This document shows positions 30,801-36,524 of a stretch of DNA of 64,000 nucleotides, piece by piece. Source of the stretch: Vibrio cyclitrophicus (GTDB lineage Bacteria; Pseudomonadota; Gammaproteobacteria; Enterobacterales; Vibrionaceae); assembly GCF_024347435.1 (NCBI RefSeq), contig NZ_AP025481.1, positions 1,116,001 to 1,180,000 of the forward strand. The letters run 5' to 3'. The number at the start of each line of letters is the position of its first letter. Within the stretch, counting starts at the first letter, position 1. A model generated the notes under the pieces. That model had not been told where the DNA came from. It saw only the letters and a program-made list of their open reading frames with translations, and did not search any database. The position numbers and the translations under genes are program-made.

Positions 30801-31656
30801 ATAAGCCATCACTATCTGTAATCGTAATTAAGATAACTTGACCATCTTCCACATTGGTCACTGTGCCAACCAATGCACCATTGCTGACTTCGAATTCGTT
30901 ATAAAACTCATCGCCAAAACCATCAAAATCGACATCAATTGTCGCTAGCGTATCTTTGATTGTGGAATCGTTAGCAGTGATGCTATTACCAAAATCATCG
31001 GCAATAATCGCGTCAACTTGGAGATCACCTTCAGCTAGTGAAGTAAGATCGACACCATTTACAACATAGGTTTCGTTAGTTGTGATCGCAGTGGTAGTTA
31101 ATGTGTTGCCGTTAACATCGGTGATGGTAATTGCAACTGTTCGTCCATCACGAACATCCACAGCCGTACCCTTAATAGTGACACCTGGTACTTCAAACTG
31201 GTTTTCGTAACCGTCGCCGCCATCAAGTATATCTACGGTCAGTTCTGCACTAGGTAACAGCGCATCTAGATTCCCATCGTTTGAAGTGGTGTCTTCCTCT
31301 TCATATTCGGTCGGTCGAGTGTCAAAACCTGCTTCTGCAAGAGTTTCATCTAATGTAGAGCGAACATATGCAATAAAAGAGGCACTGGAGCTGGGTTGAT
31401 CATTGGCAGAACTCGGTTGTTGAGGCGCACTTTCGATATTGTTGACGAGCTGAGTCACGACCTCTTCGAGTTGTTGTTCGACAGCCGCTATTTGTGGCTC
31501 AGTGATCGATTGAGTCTGATCTAAATTCTGAGACTCAATACTAACAACTTGCACACCTTCAACTTTAGGCTGTGATGCGGGCACTTGAAGCCATGTACCA
31601 TCAGCAAATACCTGCCATACGACACCACCAACTTCGATATATAAAATAGGATCCAT
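18841..31656 (-). CDS. Giant type I-secreted repeat adhesin, about 4,271 aa
   Basis: The ORF extends to 31755, but GGAAGAGG precedes ATG 31656 (MDPILYIEVGGVVWQVFADG), which is the likely start. Layout: N-terminal retention-like region (1-124) ending LAEAGFDTR; one divergent Ig-like domain; 13 tandem 101-aa Ig-like repeats (residues 235-1547); a divergent Ig-like domain; T1SS-143/VCBS-type modules (about 1700-2900); cadherin-like modules (about 2900-4130); and a C-terminal secretion region (about the last 140 residues) with one RTX-like nonapeptide (GGTGSDNFVF) and a VCA0849-type export signal. The whole protein is acidic and Asp/Gly-rich, which fits calcium-dependent folding outside the cell. 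It has only four cysteines, all between residues 3492 and 3737. It heads the secretion operon. A surface adhesin for biofilm or host attachment is inferred from family and context. Confidence 0.93.
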   Translation of the reverse strand: MDPILYIEVGGVVWQVFADGTWLQVPASQPKVEGVQVVSIESQNLDQTQSITEPQIAAVEQQLEEVVTQLVNNIESAPQQPSSANDQPSSSASFIAYVRSTLDETLAEAGFDTRPTEYEEEDTTSNDGNLDALLPSAELTVDILDGGDGYENQFEVPGVTIKGTAVDVRDGRTVAITITDVNGNTLTTTAITTNETYVVNGVDLTSLAEGDLQVDAIIADDFGNSITANDSTIKDTLATIDVDFDGFGDEFYNEFEVSNGALVGTVTNVEDGQVILITITDSDGLSVDYSTNVSGNSWTLENQDYSNFAEGELTVVASTVDIAGNPTSATDTIVKDTLDRILVRFDGFGDNYYNENEVSKGALIGAIFNVEDGQVIDITITDSNGLSVGYTTVVSGNFWSLKDQDYSDFSEGELTVVASTTDVAGNTISSTDTIIKDTLVNIGVDFSASDDEFYNQAEVSNGALVGTVANVEDGQTISITITDANGKSVDYSTTVSGGNWTLTDQDYSGFTDGELTVEVSVTDIAGNTATSSDTIVKDTLASIGVDFSSSDDEYYNSVEVSNGALVGTVTNVEDGQTVSITITDADGKSENYTAIVSGGEWSLIGQDYSAFAEGTLTVEATVTDIAGNTVTSSDTIVKDTLADISVNFDGFGDEYYNSAEVSNGVLVGTVTNVEDGQEVSITITDVDGKSENYTAIVSGGEWTLVGQDYSGFAEGIMTVEATVTDVAGNTTTSSDTIVKDTLADISVDFDGFGDEYYNSAEVSNGTLVGTVTNVEDGQTVSITITDVDGKSENYTAIVSGGEWTLIGQDYSAFAEGTLTVEATVSDVAGNTATSSDTIFKDTLADISVDFDGFGDEYYNSAEVSNGALVGTVTNVEDGQTVSITITDADGKSENYTAIVSGGEWSLIGQDYSAFAEGTLTVEATVADIAGNTATSSDTIVKDTLADISVDFDGFGDEYYNSAEVSNGALVGTVTNVEDGQTVSITITDIDGKSENYTATVTAGEWTLTGQDYSAFAEGELTVEASVTDIAGNTATSSDTIVKDTLADISVDFDGFGDEYYNSAEVSNGALVGTVTNVEDGQTVSITITDADGKSESYTAIVSGGEWSLIGQDYSAFAEGTLTVEATVTDIAGNTATSSDTIVKDTLADISVNFDGFGDEYYNSAEVSNGVLVGTVTNVEDGQEVSITITDVDGKSESYTAIVSGGEWTLVSQDYSGFAEGTLTVEASVTDVAGNTATSSDTIVKDTLADISVDFDGFGDEYYNSAEVSNGALVGTVTNVEDGQTVSITITDVDGKSENYTATVTGGEWTLTGQDYSAFAEGTLTVEASVTDIAGNTTTSSDTIVKDTLADISVNFDGFGDEYYNSAEVSNGTLVGTVTNVEDGQTVSITITDVDGKSESYTAIVSGGEWTLTGQDYSAFAEGELTVEASVTDIAGNTATSSDTIVKDTLADISVDFDGFGDEYYNLAEITNGALVGTVTNVEDGQTITITLTDSLNVSQVYTTTVVGGNWTLTGQDYSGFAEGILTVEASVTDVAGNTVTSSDIIVKDTLASITAKFDDADNILNTEEVQSVRLQGVVQNVENGQPITVTVSDSNNQSITLQTVVVAGAWSIDDVDLSAFADGNITVEAVTVDIAGNETTGTDSTGQIDTVPPVIDIDTLSGFNILDFRSGDLTTMQGTTDVSEGLPVYIEINDGTQTLTFEGVVDASGGWLVENIDVSSLDPSTEWIIDARVVNSIGNEVSDDMPSIILPDSVSFSESTVGIFGDQTQVADINIQFADEFAFSANQVSAEGVTSQGQSIAIELESDGQVIKATRTDGTLVFEAKIVGGTVEITFYQAVDQQAGEELLQTAIIIEGLQIDDDGTTELVLGELPITILDSEPLLFGESYSMVEGETSSGNVLNNDIDLDTALTISSVEVGGVSQDISGATPAVFNTGDGVLTVFANGQWTFEANRNLDHNQDHTVIFNYVAADSSGDFGSATATIDIMDGAAGQILDDSKTVTEVDVTSGSQTINAQFTVLGGSDNPDPDSIQFSSETVARLEALGITSGGDATVLTYTLSADGRTITAKQGDDDVFSFSMTTTVNGNNVLADIVLVIERPLDHVLTSDLLTIPLNIIGTDTDGTALENGQISWVIEDGNDPSLILDSNSSVNESELSNDPIGEVSSTGTFSIGIGSDYLDSVFFDLADQPQLFSGGEQIYYTVSEDGTLLTGYAGPVAGGDVAFTVSFAAPVSDDVDSSVDYVFTLYKGLDQANGTDTIPFTVTARDSDNDQTKLDLIVSITDGGEPTIGSGTVELSETPIADTTPDGVKQSAVVNLDITASHDPIVYLGIDVTNGQAVLDSDGEAVTHNGEALSWRDNGDGSFDAILSNGDVIMQIRLPSDYFLEANISGTVAVEIDLYRSIDHGAGLKDTELSIPATVVVIDSDGSRSTQKSDIKIYDGKDPAFSIVGSISVDEDGLIGDNEQTGTEEPSPSIAIIQGSDDIASVSVNTDAFDALAYTSGGQAISLQAVNADGWYYAQDTSGNDIFRIRFNNDGTTEFNLYAPLDHATGDGENNLAVNFELVVTDADGDSSDPAIYVVNVTDAVPTSRSGSIEMVEGDNLSGQFLTEGFAGADGAVIVSFDYRGDTYTFTDAITSIEIDLINDFDNSVYGQFTLNSDGSYQLTTNANVSTDPTDPRLIDDIDYLVRDADGDEVTSTAELVLDDNEGFIRYEDSETTEDNDAIIVVSVSTGDVDQSETVTAIEFSEDSLQGGSLYLDGVLLQVVDGKVTLSGNQLTVIDSQFTGPNGQLTYRPALHESNTTSTVILAINAIISTDTIPKELTADVSVSVLPVADAPDWSDSVFTYQSVEDDADPIKLDITAQLVDQDTSEELSYTISGIPDGLNITLNGNAVKEGKEYTQNQIDKMEIRADENLAGRFEFEITAIATEAGNTFADPADKTADIVNTVVVEISPDADTPHVSVKDYKGLEDEIIFLKNVIDGSLTDTDGSESLSYQIELQDGWSIQGGLFDLIGPDTYLVSAEAIENGVAYLLPKEDISSFTEDLYIKVTAVATESAIDSLDPINVTALSDTQTINIFLKGVVDEPTVVDGGNAHWEYDSITKVISNQSVLNEDGLIRLDFVVQTSDDDASEEINILLTNIPDGTLLVDSLGEPVSLTIAYIDDVTGPVFQVSNAQLNDLYLKPITDFSGELELTVIAISTEPDGDSGEFPMTLKVELAPVVDQEDGQAVSTQGIEDSQIGLNLEPSLNQDVDGSESLTGYVIDSLPADLTLYFDGSVIAVPVSGLDLESLLDSTTPTLSELLSSGRLSVTATEDLSGTFSIPITYEVTDTSPTGATDVKDISGSISVTVDARVESDTRLESSGQLYISEDGSPVNVSDAVTFVDADMDGSEYLDYILIDVPDGYSLIIEHPNGAAQDISGNWIISANGLTSDSIQELAQEILSGMTISSPSDTPVLDIVVRARVIDGEDSKYIDTSFQIQITGHDGGGGTCDPVGPPSLIQPDGDIKTPEGEDIDLTGLLNTNVGSDPDNEISFYIPADSLPDGVEISGDGVIAEYDASGEVVGYSITADGLSKLTLTGLDEDFAGCIDFTIKTIETSPCNGETVTTDQTISIQVLPVVDDITVATDSTTIQEDITTDLNLELVLGDSVEDGQLITGEGNSATGKETINSLTITVSNGGTLSESPTDTGLLVDNGNGEWTVTDPSRLSDVLVTPPEHYSGEITLTVTANITDEADCVVETDTQDKTTVVTITVEPVADAANLVTEDIVGDEDNYISLSSLSAELIDQDGSENMSLALKGVPEGAVVAIKVGDSYELVPNNGVDGGTFDGNPTYEWQLDPSQLANLVILPPRDFSGDMNLVLEAITQEIGTTDIRYTESEFTVGVNPIGDKVEFFDLPEQLTGSEDDGIVIPLDANSFETNSDEFLAITVTVNSTSDPSGLVGLDRIRIGSETSSFTSVGGIIQATILVKASSVDELEFFAGDAFGNLDITITGRTVDQNTVLGELVVDTGDPSSQDMTLIITPEPDAPLLSVEYSSIVAEASGTIPLNLDLSLVNPADSEAGFITIYDIPAGLTFSHGSMVDGQYVVDLADVPNLAITGGYDDVEPFELTIEPSAEIGNNQAVGLPQTVSVEFVAEGNSTITATDDNDLLIGGTGSDNFVFASSGLGSAEAPSYDVVQDFDASPDTDAIDLSGILGSLGLNTGLGATQYLDLEESGEGVTISIKPNGDEDVQQNILIADVTYDDLYQGDSSSALEAQILQKMIEDNNLTL
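27016..30954 (-). repeat. 13 tandem 303-bp repeats in the adhesin gene
   Basis: Each unit encodes 101 residues beginning DTLADISVDFDGFGDEYYN and ending SSDTIVK. Anchoring on the KDTL codon gives exactly 13 x 303 = 3,939 bp with no indels. The first three or four and the last unit are more diverged; the central ones are nearly identical in DNA. A five-unit block (1,515 bp) appears twice: a stretch of roughly 140 bp starting at 28103 recurs at 29618. Confidence 0.95.
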
Positions 31657-31796
31657 CCTAAACCTCTTCCTTACAAAAACGCTGACATTGAGGACATCCA
31701 TTTGCTCAATAAAAGGCGAAAAAATCAGCGGATATTCTTTAAATAATACTAGCAAAAAACAAAACGTTAACAGTTAATTAATTTACACACATACGC

Positions 31797-31832
31797 CGTA
31801 ATGTAAACCGAGATCCTGTGACTTACATTCCG
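31797..31832. promoter_or_regulatory. Inverted repeat in the adhesin/oligopeptidase divergent region
   Basis: CGTAATGTAA (31797-31806) and TTACATTCCG (31823-31832) are complementary at 9 of 10 positions, with a 16-nt spacer. They lie 141 bp upstream of the adhesin ATG and 79 bp upstream of the oligopeptidase ATG. The placement fits a protein-binding site for either promoter; the regulator is unknown. Confidence 0.4.
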
Positions 31833-31910
31833 TTATATGCAACGTCACAAAATACGTCCTATGAATGTGTCATAATCTTGAAACTCAGGCGTTATTTTTC
31901 AAGGAACATC

Positions 31911-33758
31911 ATGACTGCAACGAACTATCTCAACCAATTAAATCAAGATTATCTTGCGACTCACAAAGCAAAAGAAGACTTCTTTTGGGATACTTACATG
32001 GGAATAAGTGATGACCACGATGGGTCAACATCTGCACAAACCCAGTGGACCGAGTTTCTTAGTTCTGCCGAGCAAATTACTGCTATCCAAAAACACATTG
32101 ATGCAATCGGCGAGATTCAAGATCTTGAAGAAAGGAAGAGCACACTAACCGGATTAAATGGTTGGCTAGCGACCTTTAGATCTCACTCGATCGAATCAGA
32201 ACCATCTCAGAAGTTGAAAGCCGAACTCATCAAATTTGAGGCCGAATTATTTGAGAAAAAACAAAACCATGTCATGACTTACGTAAATGAAGCGGGTGAA
32301 GAGACCGAAGGATCATTGCCGGTTCTAGGTTCAGCCGTCAGAAGTAATGGCAATGAACAGGTAAGACTTTCTGCACACCAAGCACTATTAGATTTAGAAC
32401 AATGGCTATTAGCTAACGGCTTCATCGAACTTATCAAAAAGCGCAATCAGTTTGCTCAATCGCTTGGTTTCAAAACCTTCTTTGATTACTCAGTGGTTAA
32501 AACTGAGCAAATGACGACACAACAATTGTTCACGATATTGGATGACTTCGAAGCACGCACGCGCGATAACAATCTAAAAAGCCTAACTAACTTAGCTGAG
32601 AAAAAAGGCCAGAATGCACTGGAAGCGCATAACTTTATCTACTCTTTTGCTGGTGATGTTATGAATGACTTGGACCCTTATGTTCCATTCTCAAAGTCAC
32701 TCAGACGCTGGATAGAGTCTTTTGGCCGTCTCAACATCGAATATTCTCAAGCAACACTGAAACTGGATCTCCTTGAGCGTAAAGGTAAATACCCAAATGG
32801 GTTCTGTCATGGGCCTATTCCTTCTTTCTATGATCAAGGTGCTTGGGTTGCTGCTAAAGTAAACTTCACTAGCAATGCCAAACCCGATCAAATTGGCAGT
32901 GGTTATGATGGTATTAATACGCTGTTTCACGAAGGTGGACACGCCGCACACTTTGCCAATGTGAAAATGAATGCGCCTTGTTTCTCTCAGGAATTTGCAC
33001 CAACCTCGATGGCTTATGCCGAAACCCAATCGATGTTCTGCGACAGTCTGCTGACAGATGCCGATTGGCTAAAACAGTATGCGCTGAATTCAGAAGGCCA
33101 ACCTATACCAGATGAATTGATTAAAGCTATCATTGATAACAAACAACCATTCAAAGCCTATGAAGAACGCAGCATTCTTGTGGTTCCTTACTTTGAACGA
33201 GCGCTATACGAATTGGCGGATGAAGATCTGACACCTGAAAAAATCACGGAGCTCGCACGTCATAGTGAGAAAACGATTCTTGGATTATCTTGCAGTCCAC
33301 GCCCATTAATGGCGATTCCACATTTGCTGTCCGATGAAGCTTCTTGTGCTTACCAAGGCTATCTATTGGCTCATATGGCGGTTTACCAAACTCGTGCCTA
33401 TTTCACTGACAAGTTTGGTTATTTAACCGATAACCCAGAAATCGGCCCTTTGTTGGCTAAGCACTACTGGTACAAGGGAAATAGCGTGAATCATAATGGG
33501 ACAATCGAAAGCCTGACAGGAGAAGGTTTTAACGCCAAATACCTCGCCGACGAGTGCAACTTATCGCCAGAGCAAGCTTGGGCGATTGAAGAGCAAAAAA
33601 TAAAGCAGCTGTCGACAAGAGAACGTGCACCAATTGCTGATTTGAATGCTAAGATTTCGATCGTTGATGGGGCAGCCGAGCTAGCTAATAATAATAGCTC
33701 AAACCATCAGATGTGTGATGAGTTTGAGCAATTCATCGTTGGGCAATACGGTCGATAG
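31911..33758 (+). CDS. M3-family zinc oligopeptidase
   Basis: 615 aa from ATG 31911 (AAGGAA ribosome binding site 10 nt upstream); the frame is open to 31818 but without a good start. This is a cytosolic thimet/oligoendopeptidase F-like metallopeptidase that degrades short peptides. The zinc motif is HEGGH at residues 340-344 (NTLFHEGGHAAHFAN). The downstream glutamate ligand is probably in FAPTSMAYAETQSMF. The rest is the helical M3 clam-shell fold, with no signal peptide. It is transcribed divergently from the adhesin operon and ends at a bidirectional terminator. No link with the adhesin is indicated beyond the shared upstream region. Confidence 0.88.
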   Translation: MTATNYLNQLNQDYLATHKAKEDFFWDTYMGISDDHDGSTSAQTQWTEFLSSAEQITAIQKHIDAIGEIQDLEERKSTLTGLNGWLATFRSHSIESEPSQKLKAELIKFEAELFEKKQNHVMTYVNEAGEETEGSLPVLGSAVRSNGNEQVRLSAHQALLDLEQWLLANGFIELIKKRNQFAQSLGFKTFFDYSVVKTEQMTTQQLFTILDDFEARTRDNNLKSLTNLAEKKGQNALEAHNFIYSFAGDVMNDLDPYVPFSKSLRRWIESFGRLNIEYSQATLKLDLLERKGKYPNGFCHGPIPSFYDQGAWVAAKVNFTSNAKPDQIGSGYDGINTLFHEGGHAAHFANVKMNAPCFSQEFAPTSMAYAETQSMFCDSLLTDADWLKQYALNSEGQPIPDELIKAIIDNKQPFKAYEERSILVVPYFERALYELADEDLTPEKITELARHSEKTILGLSCSPRPLMAIPHLLSDEASCAYQGYLLAHMAVYQTRAYFTDKFGYLTDNPEIGPLLAKHYWYKGNSVNHNGTIESLTGEGFNAKYLADECNLSPEQAWAIEEQKIKQLSTRERAPIADLNAKISIVDGAAELANNNSSNHQMCDEFEQFIVGQYGR

Positions 33759-33804
33759 CAGGTGCTAAGCACCTTTAACCTAGGTTGAACCAAAAGACCA
33801 AACG

Positions 33805-33836
33805 AAAAAAGGACGATCAATGAGCGTCCTTTTTTT
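33805..33836. terminator. Bidirectional intrinsic terminator
   Basis: AAAAAAGGACG and CGTCCTTTTTTT form the stem around a 9-nt loop, between the convergent oligopeptidase and 103-aa protein genes. Confidence 0.85.
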
Positions 33837-33851
33837 GCTTTGTACCCGAGT

Positions 33852-34163
33852 CTACATCGTCGCACATACAGGTTGAATGTCATTCTCGAAATCAATATCG
33901 ACAGAATCAACACTGCGTAAAGACTTTCTGTGAATACCAAATACTTGTCCCGTCAAAACAATATAAAACTTTTCTGTTTTGAGTAAATGCCAAGCTTCAT
34001 CAAGAGTTTCGGCATAAACCTTATTCTTGAGATCTTGTGGGCGAGTACCTGCAACTCTTCCATGTTTACGTGCTAACTCGAAGAATCCATTTCGATTAGG
34101 CTTACACGTAAATAGGGTATCATTTCCATAAATAATACCCTTAGCCGTAATGCTCTTAACCAT
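33852..34163 (-). CDS. Small hypothetical protein, 103 aa
   Basis: The frame is open to 34274, but GGAGAAATGTA precedes ATG 34163, giving MVKSITAKGIIYGNDTLFTCK. The product is soluble, basic in the first half (KPNRNGFFELARKHGRVAGTRPQDLKNKVYAETLDEAWHLL) and acidic at the end (DSVDIDFENDIQP). It has no signal peptide. The family is not recognised. The sequence has the compact mixed alpha/beta look of small conserved Vibrio proteins, but no motif gives a function. Confidence 0.65.
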   Translation of the reverse strand: MVKSITAKGIIYGNDTLFTCKPNRNGFFELARKHGRVAGTRPQDLKNKVYAETLDEAWHLLKTEKFYIVLTGQVFGIHRKSLRSVDSVDIDFENDIQPVCATM

Positions 34164-34313
34164 TACATTTCTCCAAATAATAATTCCACTCGTGGTATTG
34201 AGTGGCATACCACATGTCGATTTGTGGATGCTTAAACTGCATAAAGAAGAGAATACGGTATAACGACCAGGCAAGCGATTACACCATAGTGTTCAGTTTC
34301 AGTATTTGAAATC

Positions 34314-35348
34314 TTAGAAGTAGTAGTAAGCGGCTGCGAATACGTGTGTCTCTTCATCGTATTGCGCGCTAGCCTCGCCAACACGGTAACCGTCTAAATC
34401 TTGCTTGATATCGATACCCATGTCAGCGTTATCAGCGATACGGTACATTGCCGCAATATTGATGTAAGAAGAATCTACGTCAGATTGACCATCTAATTCA
34501 TTACTGTTAAATGCGTAACCCGCTGCAATTGTTAGATCGGCAGAAACCGCGTAACCACCTGAAACGTAGTAACCAGTGTCTTTCTTAGAGTCACTTTCAT
34601 CAATCCAAGAGTTCATACCTAGCGTAAGGTCGCCAACTTTTATATTACCTGACACCGTATATACTTCGTAATCAGCATCGTTATCACGCGATTCATAACC
34701 AGCGTAAATATTGAACACTTCTTGCTCTAAACCGATGTAACCGTTAATACCTTTGTCAGCATCGTTATGATCATCGTCAGTTTCAAAGTAAGAAACGCCG
34801 TAAGCAAAGCCATTGGTTGCACCTTGGAACTTGATAACGTTGAACGCATCAGAAGCGTCGCCAGCAGAAGCCCCAAACTCGTATGTTGTATCACCAGCGC
34901 CATCTACTTTGTCTAATGCAGTATCGTTTTCCCAACCGAATGAAGCGATACCGAAACCAGTATCAAAACCAAGCCACGCTTTATCTACGTCAGTTGCTGG
35001 ACCTGTATCGATACCGTTTGTCCAACCCGCCGTTGCTGCGTCATTTGCAGAAACGTTGTTGTCTGTCGTGTAATTCACCATTAAGTCAGTTTCGAAGTAA
35101 CCGACAACACGGTTGTTGCGGTAGTTTACTGCAAGCGTAAGGCCTGTCGCCCAGTCATCATAAAACGCTTTAGAGCCCGTGTCGTAGTAACCACCAACAC
35201 CAAAAGAGCCTGATACTGAGAATTGATCTTTATGCATTGAATCAAATGCAAACATATCTTCGTTCTGGCTGTTTTGGCTGCTTGTGTTTACAGCGAAAGC
35301 TGAGCTTGAAATACTCGCAATCGCAAGTGCTACTAATGTCTTTTTCAT
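34314..35348 (-). CDS. Gram-negative porin
   Basis: 344 aa from ATG 35348 (AGGTAG ribosome binding site); an in-frame GTG nine bases upstream is less likely. The signal peptide is MKKTLVALAIASISSSAFA. The mature protein is rich in alternating polar/aromatic strands with acidic turns (for example AGYESRDNDADYEVYTVSGNIKVGDLTLGMNSW) and ends in an aromatic outer-membrane sorting signal (FAAAYYYF). This matches the 16-stranded porin family (Porin_4/OmpU type). The many Asp-rich loops suggest an acidic pore vestibule. It is monocistronic as far as I can see. It shares fold but little obvious sequence with the other porin at 46.6 kb. Confidence 0.85.
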   Translation of the reverse strand: MKKTLVALAIASISSSAFAVNTSSQNSQNEDMFAFDSMHKDQFSVSGSFGVGGYYDTGSKAFYDDWATGLTLAVNYRNNRVVGYFETDLMVNYTTDNNVSANDAATAGWTNGIDTGPATDVDKAWLGFDTGFGIASFGWENDTALDKVDGAGDTTYEFGASAGDASDAFNVIKFQGATNGFAYGVSYFETDDDHNDADKGINGYIGLEQEVFNIYAGYESRDNDADYEVYTVSGNIKVGDLTLGMNSWIDESDSKKDTGYYVSGGYAVSADLTIAAGYAFNSNELDGQSDVDSSYINIAAMYRIADNADMGIDIKQDLDGYRVGEASAQYDEETHVFAAAYYYF

Positions 35349-35505
35349 GATAACCACTACCTGTATATATTGATTCGGCCTTGTTAGTCCGGCCTTTTGG
35401 AGTGGCGCTATTGTTCAAAAAATTATGTTATTGATATACCGTAAATTTACTGAAATTTTATAGCTTTGGTGAATTTCATGAAATAAGAATATATTAATGT
35501 GTCGT

Positions 35506-36348
35506 TTATATAGAAAAACGCAATCCGAGTGTAAAGCCGATGTCCGTGCTGTTATCCATGTTACGGATGTTTTCGACTATCAAGGTTTCAACCGCGAGTC
35601 GATACAAACGATATCGATACCCAACGACCACTTCGTTAGAGGTTTCTGAAAAATCAGGATCATTACTCGCCCAACCTTGATAGTTGAGAGACTCTATAAC
35701 CAAACTGTGTTGTTGGTTAAGCCGGTATTCATACCCTATCGCCCAACTTGTACTTAGGTTTTCAGGGCTTAGGTTTTCATCTCTCACAGAAGAGCCATCG
35801 CTGTTTCGATGTACGAGCCCGAGGGTGGAGAATATGCTATGCCTTGGCGTGATATAGCTGTAGTTGAGTTGAATACCTTGCTCGAAGCTTGTTCTCGCAA
35901 ACAGCCCATTTTTTACATTGTTATAAAACAGCGAACCACCAGCCGAGAGCGACATTGGCCCTCTAGAATACAGCAGTAGTTCATTGTAAAAAGTCAGCGC
36001 ATTAGTTAAATCATCACTTTCAAAGTCAGACACATGAACACCCGCATTGTTAAAATCCATGGTGGATTGATTCTGATAATAATCGAGTGAATAAGTACCC
36101 GTATGAGCCCATATACTCGCCTGAGTATAAGAGGACTTGAATTCAATAGTGCCTGCTCTGTTAGGTTGAGCCGAACGAAGCTGAGTTGAAAGCACATTTG
36201 AATGTATTGGAGATTGTGCATAAACAAACAGAGGAGACGCTAGTGCTGTACGAAAAGTTAGCATCAACAATGATAAGGTCAGTAGTGTTCTTAAAATAAT
36301 CACAGGGTTATATGGCAGAATTAAAATTCTTGAGCCTATAAAAAACAC
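35506..36348 (-). CDS. Predicted outer-membrane beta-barrel, DUF3187-like
   Basis: Up to 280 aa. The start is uncertain: both candidates are GTG (36348 and 36303), and the second gives a cleaner signal peptide (VIILRTLLTLSLLMLTFRTALA). The mature part starts SPLFVYAQSPIHSNVLSTQLRSAQPNRAGTIEF and continues as amphipathic strands (YNELLLYSRGPMSLSAGGSLFYNN, LNYSYITPRHSIFSTLGLVH, VVGYRYRLYRLAVETLIVENI). It ends in Phe-Ser-Ile after GLRF, like other barrels. The opening resembles DUF3187 family proteins of unknown function. It lies upstream of the porin gene in the same direction, separated by about 157 bp. No ligand can be proposed. Confidence 0.65.
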   Translation of the reverse strand: MFFIGSRILILPYNPVIILRTLLTLSLLMLTFRTALASPLFVYAQSPIHSNVLSTQLRSAQPNRAGTIEFKSSYTQASIWAHTGTYSLDYYQNQSTMDFNNAGVHVSDFESDDLTNALTFYNELLLYSRGPMSLSAGGSLFYNNVKNGLFARTSFEQGIQLNYSYITPRHSIFSTLGLVHRNSDGSSVRDENLSPENLSTSWAIGYEYRLNQQHSLVIESLNYQGWASNDPDFSETSNEVVVGYRYRLYRLAVETLIVENIRNMDNSTDIGFTLGLRFSI

Positions 36349-36524
36349 CGTTCAATTGCTGCAGTAAAAGTACGGCTTTTCGCCATGCCTCATATAATAA
36401 AGCGTTATAAAAAAAGAGAACTTAGAACACCTTCGCGATCTTGTAATGTTAACTTGCGCTGTCGTGCTTTAGCGAATATCTTCAGCGCGTGAATGAGTAG
36501 CCGAACGATTGATAAGGAAAAAAT

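Noticed and set aside
27016..30954. Array of regular repeats as a possible CRISPR or satellite
   Set aside because: The 303-bp units are in frame within one long ORF and encode Ig-like domains.
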